DNA of 64,000 nucleotides, from NCBI RefSeq assembly GCF_006088715.1, contig NZ_CP030771.1:1736001-1800000 (forward strand). Reading direction: 5' to 3'. Shown in pieces: positions 58,874 to 64,000 of the stretch (position 1 is its first letter; every line of letters starts with the position of its first letter). A model generated the notes under the pieces. It ran no database searches and was not told the origin of the DNA. It saw only the letters and a program-made list of their open reading frames with translations. The stretch comes from Streptomyces sp. YIM 121038. Lineage in GTDB: Bacteria > Actinomycetota > Actinomycetes > Streptomycetales > Streptomycetaceae. The position numbers were made by a program, and so were the translations under genes.

Positions 58874-60493
58874 TTGCCGTCAGAGCAGGAAGCGACCGTC
58901 CACGGCGGTCCCACCGCGTCCACGTCCCCCGCGCCCGAAGCGGGCGGCCCGGTCCCACCGGCCGACGCGGGCGGCCGGGTCCCACCCGCCGACACGGAGG
59001 GGGCGGTCCCCCCGGCTGACGCGGCAGAGGCGGTCCCACCCGCCGACACGGAAGGGCCGGGCGGGCCGCGGCCGTCGGAGCCCGTCGCCGCCCCTGCCGC
59101 CCCCGCCGCCGAGAGCGTCTTCCGCGCCCCCTACGCCGCCCTGACCTGGGGCATCGTCCTGTCCGTCGGGCTCGTGGCCTTCGAGTCGATGGGCGTGGCC
59201 ACCGTCCTGCCCGACATCGCGGAGCGGCTCGGCGGCCTGCACGCCTACGGCTGGGGCCTGTCCGCGCTGATGCTCGCCAACCTCATCGGCACCGTCGCCG
59301 CGGGCCGCGACGCCGACCGGCACGGCCCGGCGCGGCCGCTCGCCGTCGGGCTCGTCGTGTTCGCCGTCGGCTGCGCGCTCGCCGGGGCCGCGCCCAACTG
59401 GCCCGTCTTCCTCGCCGGGCGCTTCCTCCAGGGGCTCGGCGTCGGCGCGGTGATGGCACTCGCCTACGCGGCCATCTCGCTGGCCTACCCCCAGCGGCTG
59501 CGGGCGCGGATGTTCGCGCTGGTCGCGGGCGGCTGGACGGTGCCCTCCCTCGTCGGCCCGACACTCGCCGCCGTGATCTCCGACCACATCTCCTGGCGCG
59601 GCGTCTTCGTCCTGCTGCTGCCCCTGATCGCGGTCGCCGCCGCCCTCGCGCTGCCGCAGCTGCGCCGTCTGGACCGGCCCGAAGGCGCCGCGAGCACCCC
59701 GGCCGACACCCCGGCGGCCCGCTGGTGGGCCACTCCGGTCGCGCGCAGCGTGCTGCTCGCGGCGGGCACCGGCGTCCTGCTCGCCGGGCTCCAGCTGCGC
59801 CAACTCGCCCTGCTGGTCCCGCTGGTCGTGGCCGGCGGCGTCGCCGGGGTGCTCGCCCTGCGCACGGTCACGCCGCCCGGCACCCTCGCGGTGCGGCGCG
59901 GCGTGCCGACGGGGGTCGTGCTGCGCTTCCTGCTGTGCGGGGCGTACTTCGGCAGCGAGGCGTTCCTGCCGCTCGGCCTGGTCCGGCTGCGGGACCTGAG
60001 CGCGTCCGAGGCGGGTCTCGGCCTCTCGGCGGGCGCGATCACCTGGGTGCTCGGCGCCGCCTGGCAGGGGCGGGCCGACGGCCGCTGGAGCGGGCGTTCG
60101 CGCGCCGTGCCGATCGCGGCCGGGTTCGCGGTGCTGCTCGTGGGCATCGTGGTGATGGCGCTCGGCGTCCTCGTCGACGCGGTGCCCGCCCTGGTCGCCG
60201 TGGTGGGCTGGGCGACCGGCGGCGCGGGCATGGGTGTGGCGTTCAACGCGGCCACCACCGACGCCATGGAGCAGGCGCCCGCCGACCGGCAGGGCGAGGC
60301 CAGCGGCGCGATGCAGCTCGCCCAGACCCTGGCGGTCGCGGTGCTCAGCGGCCTCGGCGGCGCCGCCGTCTCGCTGGCGTCGGCGTACGGCTCGACGGTG
60401 ACGGTCGCCCTGACCGCCACCTTCACGCTCACCGGCGCGCTCGCGGCGGCCGGGATCCTGGCGGCCCACCGCATCCGGCCCGCGGCGTCCTGA
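58874..60493 (+). CDS. MFS transporter with repeat-rich N-terminus, TTG start
   Basis: 539 residues. About fourteen membrane helices begin near residue 88; DHA-type signatures include GRDADRHGPARPLAVG and GRFLQGLGVGAVMALAYAAI. The first 85 residues are low complexity with four nine-residue VPPAD units at 27-62. The start is TTG, directed by AAGGAGGGG. Probably a drug/proton antiporter regulated by the TetR protein; the substrate is unknown. Confidence 0.9.
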   Translation: MPSEQEATVHGGPTASTSPAPEAGGPVPPADAGGRVPPADTEGAVPPADAAEAVPPADTEGPGGPRPSEPVAAPAAPAAESVFRAPYAALTWGIVLSVGLVAFESMGVATVLPDIAERLGGLHAYGWGLSALMLANLIGTVAAGRDADRHGPARPLAVGLVVFAVGCALAGAAPNWPVFLAGRFLQGLGVGAVMALAYAAISLAYPQRLRARMFALVAGGWTVPSLVGPTLAAVISDHISWRGVFVLLLPLIAVAAALALPQLRRLDRPEGAASTPADTPAARWWATPVARSVLLAAGTGVLLAGLQLRQLALLVPLVVAGGVAGVLALRTVTPPGTLAVRRGVPTGVVLRFLLCGAYFGSEAFLPLGLVRLRDLSASEAGLGLSAGAITWVLGAAWQGRADGRWSGRSRAVPIAAGFAVLLVGIVVMALGVLVDAVPALVAVVGWATGGAGMGVAFNAATTDAMEQAPADRQGEASGAMQLAQTLAVAVLSGLGGAAVSLASAYGSTVTVALTATFTLTGALAAAGILAAHRIRPAAS

Positions 60494-60699
60494 ACGACGC
60501 GGGGCCGCGGGCCGGGATTCGCCGTGCGGAAATGGCGCACCCGGCCCGCGGGGATCGCGCGCCGATCCGTGAGAATGGCGTACCGATCCGCCGTGCGAAG
60601 GGGCGGGGCGAGCGTTCCGCGCCCGCTCCGGCGCCCGCCCGCGCGGGTCGTCAGCCGCCCGCAGTGGGCGAACGGACAGGCGGGCGAGAGGAGTTGGGC

Positions 60700-61299
60700 A
60701 TGGCCACAGATGCTGGCGAGCGCACGAAGAGGAGACACGAGGGGACCGGCATCGGCACACCGGCCGTCGCGGCGGCCGTCCTCACGGGTGTCGTCGCGCT
60801 GTACATCGCGCTCGTCGCGTTCGGGAACATCACCGACTTCGACAGCAACCAGCAGTTCGTCCGGCACGTCCTGGCGATGGACACGACGTTCAAGGACGAC
60901 GACCTGATGTGGCGGGCCGTCGAGTCCCGCGCCCTCCAGGACGCCGCGTACGTCGCGATCATCGCCTGGGAGACGCTGGCCGCCCTCACCCTCGTCGCGG
61001 GCACGGCCCTGTGGATCGCCGGGCTGCGCGGCCGGGGTGACGGCTACGCCCGGGCGCGGCGCGTGAGCACCACGGGACTGCTGATGCTGGTGCTGCTGTT
61101 CGGCGGCGGCTTCATCGGCATCGGCGGCGAGTGGTTCGCGATGTGGCAGTCCGAGGACTGGAACGGCCTCGACGCCGCGACGCGCGTGGTCACGCTGTGC
61201 GGCATCGCACTGCTCGTGGTGCACCTGCCCTTCGTGGGGCGGCGATCGAGCGGTGCGGACGGCGCGGACCCCGCGCGGAGCGGGGATGTGGACGCGTGA
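60700..61299 (+). CDS. DUF2165-family membrane protein
   Basis: 199 residues. Four hydrophobic segments and the DUF2165 pattern: LVAFGNITDFDSNQQFVRHVLAMD, MWRAVESRALQDAAYVAIIAWETL, FIGIGGEWFAMWQSEDWNG. Function unknown. ATG behind GAGAGGAG. Confidence 0.9.
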   Translation: MATDAGERTKRRHEGTGIGTPAVAAAVLTGVVALYIALVAFGNITDFDSNQQFVRHVLAMDTTFKDDDLMWRAVESRALQDAAYVAIIAWETLAALTLVAGTALWIAGLRGRGDGYARARRVSTTGLLMLVLLFGGGFIGIGGEWFAMWQSEDWNGLDAATRVVTLCGIALLVVHLPFVGRRSSGADGADPARSGDVDA

Positions 61300-61384
61300 G
61301 GAACGCGCGCCGGATCCCACTCCGGCGTGATCACGTGCCGCAGGTGTGCGGTAGCCGACAGTTCCGATTGTCGGACCCATCGCC

Positions 61385-61390
61385 TAGGCT
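61385..61390 (+). promoter_or_regulatory. Leaderless -10 element of 59-residue protein B
   Basis: TAGGCT, 6 bases before the ATG at 61397. Confidence 0.55.
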
Positions 61391-61396
61391 GAGTGC

Positions 61397-61576
61397 ATGC
61401 CCTTAACCCCTCAACCCCATGGTTCCGTGCGGTCTTCTACCGAGTTGAACGAGCGGATACGAGGCCTGTGGCTGCGCGCCGGCGGCCGACTCTCCGCCGA
61501 GCAGCGCCGGGAGTACGAGCAGCTGGTGACCGAGTGGGCCGAGGCGGTGCGCGCGGAGGTCGTCCAGGCCGCCTAG
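61397..61576 (+). CDS. 59-residue microprotein B, paralogue of 48388-48567
   Basis: 59 residues: a polar N-terminus (MPLTPQPHGS), then NERIRGLWLRAGG, LSAEQRREYEQLVTEWAEAV and the end VVQAA. Pairs with protein A in length, motif order and leaderless geometry, though the Pro-rich leaders differ and A has four extra residues after GG. Predicted two-helix protein, mixed charge, no cysteines, no signal peptide. Followed 38 bases later by a strong hairpin, so it is a complete single-gene unit. Confidence 0.75.
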   Translation: MPLTPQPHGSVRSSTELNERIRGLWLRAGGRLSAEQRREYEQLVTEWAEAVRAEVVQAA

Positions 61577-61613
61577 GCAACACTCCCCCTCCCCCGGACG
61601 CTATGGCGCCCCT

Positions 61614-61638
61614 CCCCCGGGGACACTGTCCCCGGGGG
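61614..61638 (+). terminator. Terminator after microprotein B
   Basis: CCCCCGGGGACA and TGTCCCCGGGGG are perfect complements separated by one base; the real loop will be larger. TTCTT follows. Confidence 0.75.
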
Positions 61639-61749
61639 TTCTTCCCCGGGAGTCCCCCCTCCCGCGGGCAGGTCACGAGGAGTTCCTCGATCCACGCCCT
61701 CCCTGCCCTCCCTCTTGGCTCCGCACGCCCGGTGCCCAACACTGAGGCG

Positions 61750-62280
61750 ATGACGCAGCGCGTGGAACTCGCCGCCCTCATCGACCGCTTGGCCATCGAC
61801 ACCCTCATCACCGACTACGCCGGTTCCGTCGACGACGGCGACTGGGACGCGTACCGACAGCTGTTCACGCCCGAAGGGCGCGCCGACTACCGGTCGGCGG
61901 GCGGCATAGAGGGCTCCGCGACGGAAGTCTCCGCGTGGCTCGCGGAGACGATGCGCATGTTCGCGATGCGCCAGCACTTCATCGTCAACCGCAGACTCCG
62001 CTTCGGCGTCCGCGAGCAGGACGTCGGCGACACCGCGCGCGTACGGGCCGACTATCTGAACCCCATGCGGTTCGCCGGGGAGCCGGACGCCGAGCCCGCC
62101 ACCGCGCCCGACTTCACCTGCGGCGGCCGCTACGAATTCACCGCGCTGCGTACGCACGGCGGCTGGCGGCTGCGTCAGGTGGTCGTACGGGAGAAGTGGC
62201 GCAGCACCCAGGCCGCGGGGCAGACGTGGGACCAGGCCGTCGTCGGACAGCGGACGCCACCGCTCACCGAGCCGGGCTGA
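61750..62280 (+). CDS. SnoaL/NTF2-like protein
   Basis: 176 residues of the NTF2-like fold: LIDRLAIDTLITDYAGSVDDGDWDAYRQLFTPEGRADY-type start, RQHFIVNRRLRF and GRYEFTALRTHGGWRLRQVVVREKW. The family includes aromatic-ring hydroxylase small subunits, limonene-epoxide hydrolase-like and cyclase enzymes; activity unclear. ATG with GAGG close upstream. Confidence 0.85.
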   Translation: MTQRVELAALIDRLAIDTLITDYAGSVDDGDWDAYRQLFTPEGRADYRSAGGIEGSATEVSAWLAETMRMFAMRQHFIVNRRLRFGVREQDVGDTARVRADYLNPMRFAGEPDAEPATAPDFTCGGRYEFTALRTHGGWRLRQVVVREKWRSTQAAGQTWDQAVVGQRTPPLTEPG

Positions 62281-62504
62281 CCGAGGCCGGACACGGGACC
62301 GGGCCGCGCCCGGACCGGGCCGCGAGCGGTCGGCGCACGGCGGATCCGCGCACGTCCGCACGGAAGCGGTCACCCGGCGCGCCGGGCGCTCCGGGGCGCT
62401 CCGTGACCCGGGCGGCTCCGCCCCCTGTCCTAGATCGTCACCGGCGCGCACACTGGGAGCACGACCGGGCGTCGGGCCGAGTCGGGGGCAAGGAGGCGCG
62501 CTGC

Positions 62505-64000
62505 ATGGACGTACTCAGCGGCAAGCGGCCACGCCGGTGGGCCCCCCGCCGGGCCCGGCCCCGGGGGGACTCCCCCTCGTGGCGCCAGCGCCTGGACGCC
62601 GCCCTCGCCTCGCGGTGGCAGCGCGGCTCGCTGGCCGCCCTGAGCGGCGCCCTGCCCGCGCTGGCCTTCCCCGAACCGTCCTGGTGGTGGTTCGCGTACG
62701 TCGCGCTCGTGCCGTGGATCCTGCTCACCCGCTCGGCGGAATCGGGGCGGCGGGCCGCGCTCGACGGCTGGCTCGGCGGGCTCGGCTTCATGGTGGCCGT
62801 GCACCACTGGCTGCTGCCGAGCCTGCATGTGTTCACGCTCGTCATCGCCGCGCTCCTCGGGCTCCTGTGGGCGCCCTGGGGCTGGCTCGCGCACCGCTTC
62901 CTCGGCGGCGCCCCGTCCCGGGGGCGGGCCGCGGCCGCGCTGCTCGTGCTGCCCTCCGGCTGGCTCTGCGTCGAACTGGTGCGGTCCTGGGAGGGCCTCG
63001 GCGGCCCGTGGGGGCTGCTCGGTTCCAGCCAGTGGCAGGTGGAGCCCGCCCTGCGGCTCGCTTCGGTGGGCGGCGTGTGGCTGGTCAGCGCGCTCGTCGT
63101 GGCGGTGAACACGGGGGTCGCGGTGCTCCTCGCGTGGCGGTCGGCGCGGGCTCCCGCCGTCGCCGGGCTCGTCGCCGTGGCCGCGGCGACCACCACGGCG
63201 TGGACCTGGTCCCCGCGCCCCGAGGCCGCGGGCAGCGTCCGCGTCGCCGTCGTCCAACCCGGTGTCCTGGACGGGGCGGACGGCCCCGACCGGCGGTTCG
63301 ACCGCGAGGAGGCGCTGACCCGCGCCCTCGCGGGCCGCGGCCTCGACCTCGTGGTGTGGGGCGAGAGCAGCGTCGGGCACGACCTGGCGGACCGGCCCGA
63401 CCTGGCCCGCCGGATCGCGGCGCTCTCGCGCCGGGCGGGCGCCGAGGTCCTGGTGAACGTGGACGCCCGCCGCTCGGACAGGCCCGGCATCTTCAAGAGC
63501 TCCGTGCTCGTGGGCCCGGACGGGCCGACGGGCGACCGCTACGACAAGATGCGCCTCGTCCCGTTCGGCGAGTACGTCCCGGCGCGCTCGCTGCTCGGCT
63601 GGGCCACGTCGGTGGGCAAGGCCGCCGGTGAGGACCGCAGGCGCGGCGAGCGGCCCGTCGTGATGGACCTGGCGGGCGGCCTGCGCGTGGGGCCCCTGGT
63701 GTGCTTCGAGTCGGCGTTCCCCGACATGAGCCGCCACCTCACCCGCGCGGGCGCACAACTGCTGCTCGCGCAGTCCGCCACGTCCTCGTTCCAGCACAGC
63801 TGGGCCCCCGAGCAGCACGCCTCGCTCGCCGCCCTGCGGGCCGCCGAGACCGGCCGTCCCATGGTGCACGCGACGCTCACCGGCGTCTCCGCGGTCTACG
63901 GCCCGAGCGGCGAGCGCGTCGGTGAGCCGCTCGGCACCGCGGCGTCGGGCACGGCGGAGTACGAGGTTCCGCTGGCCACGGGCACCACGCCGTACGTGCG
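62505..64000 (+). CDS. lnt: Apolipoprotein N-acyltransferase (partial, runs off right edge)
   Basis: About 498 residues of the reading frame are inside the window. Six or so membrane helices are followed by a nitrilase-type domain with the Glu-Lys-Cys triad: Glu in VVWGESSVG, Lys in YDKMRLVPFGEYVP, Cys in GPLVCFESAFP. Lnt adds the third acyl chain to lipoproteins, which some Streptomyces perform with one or two homologues. ATG behind AAGGAGG. Only the extreme C-terminus is missing. Confidence 0.95.
   Translation, partial: MDVLSGKRPRRWAPRRARPRGDSPSWRQRLDAALASRWQRGSLAALSGALPALAFPEPSWWWFAYVALVPWILLTRSAESGRRAALDGWLGGLGFMVAVHHWLLPSLHVFTLVIAALLGLLWAPWGWLAHRFLGGAPSRGRAAAALLVLPSGWLCVELVRSWEGLGGPWGLLGSSQWQVEPALRLASVGGVWLVSALVVAVNTGVAVLLAWRSARAPAVAGLVAVAAATTTAWTWSPRPEAAGSVRVAVVQPGVLDGADGPDRRFDREEALTRALAGRGLDLVVWGESSVGHDLADRPDLARRIAALSRRAGAEVLVNVDARRSDRPGIFKSSVLVGPDGPTGDRYDKMRLVPFGEYVPARSLLGWATSVGKAAGEDRRRGERPVVMDLAGGLRVGPLVCFESAFPDMSRHLTRAGAQLLLAQSATSSFQHSWAPEQHASLAALRAAETGRPMVHATLTGVSAVYGPSGERVGEPLGTAASGTAEYEVPLATGTTPYV

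Overview
The window is very GC-rich, has dense short intergenic gaps and many GTG or ATGA-coupled starts. It carries Streptomyces hallmarks: TerB/TerD proteins, GAF-ANTAR and XRE-DUF5753 regulators, ornithine-lipid genes, a divergent second EF-Tu, and the abundant CCTCAAACGC..GGACGGGCT intergenic repeat. It is best read as Streptomyces (or a close relative) chromosome. No rRNA, tRNA, CRISPR array, transposase or phage integrase was seen.

Layout. 1-5623 (minus) is the edge of a lipopeptide-type biosynthetic cluster: fabG, thioesterase, two paralogous SyrP-like Fe/2-oxoglutarate hydroxylases, KAS III, free ACP and the first condensation domain of a peptide synthetase cut by the window edge. A divergent phosphopantetheinyl transferase (5761) would activate the carrier proteins. 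6493-10262 holds a TenA-like gene and a TerB / M56 peptidase / BlaI repressor / TerD group in which terB and terD have the same palindromic operator. 10395-14095: CoA-binding protein, PucR regulator, NfeD-like membrane protein, sugar-nucleotide epimerase. 14127-22027: a two-component system divergent from a GT2 / DUF2064 / methyltransferase operon, with a molybdenum-cytochrome fusion and a large membrane protein. 22111-24437: an odd lectin-like gene and an olsB-olsA ornithine-lipid pair. 24937-32795: CoA transferase plus acyl-CoA dehydrogenase, YbaK, XRE-cupin regulator divergent from an EamA transporter, acyltransferase, gamma-carbonic anhydrase, DedA, hotdog thioesterase. 32878-36230: three tandem paralogues of a membrane-anchored protein with an EF-hand-like loop. 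36511-44093: spermidine-synthase-like enzyme, divergent EF-Tu, AlkD, TVP38, thiolase/HxlR pair, uppP with a strong terminator.

44172-47223 looks like an accessory regulatory module: XRE-DUF5753 regulator, DUF6879 protein, a 24-bp palindrome, and a coupled three-gene operon ending in a frameshifted zinc-ribbon pseudogene. 47578-64000: secreted ricin-type lectin, two widely separated paralogous 59-residue microproteins, two convergent GAF-ANTAR regulators, a thioredoxin-reductase-like oxidoreductase, an unrecognised 591-residue protein with a cupin and LysR regulator, a TetR-MFS pair, and the start of lnt.

A pattern across the window is a TANNNT hexamer 6-8 bases before the start codon of 17 genes that have no Shine-Dalgarno sequence, i.e. 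predicted leaderless transcripts. Main novelty candidates: the BlaI-type operators tying terB and terD to a BlaI/M56 pair; the twin leaderless 59-residue proteins; the XRE palindrome module; the EF-hand-like triplet; and the LysR/cupin/591-residue locus. All function calls rest on reading motifs by eye, not on database searches.
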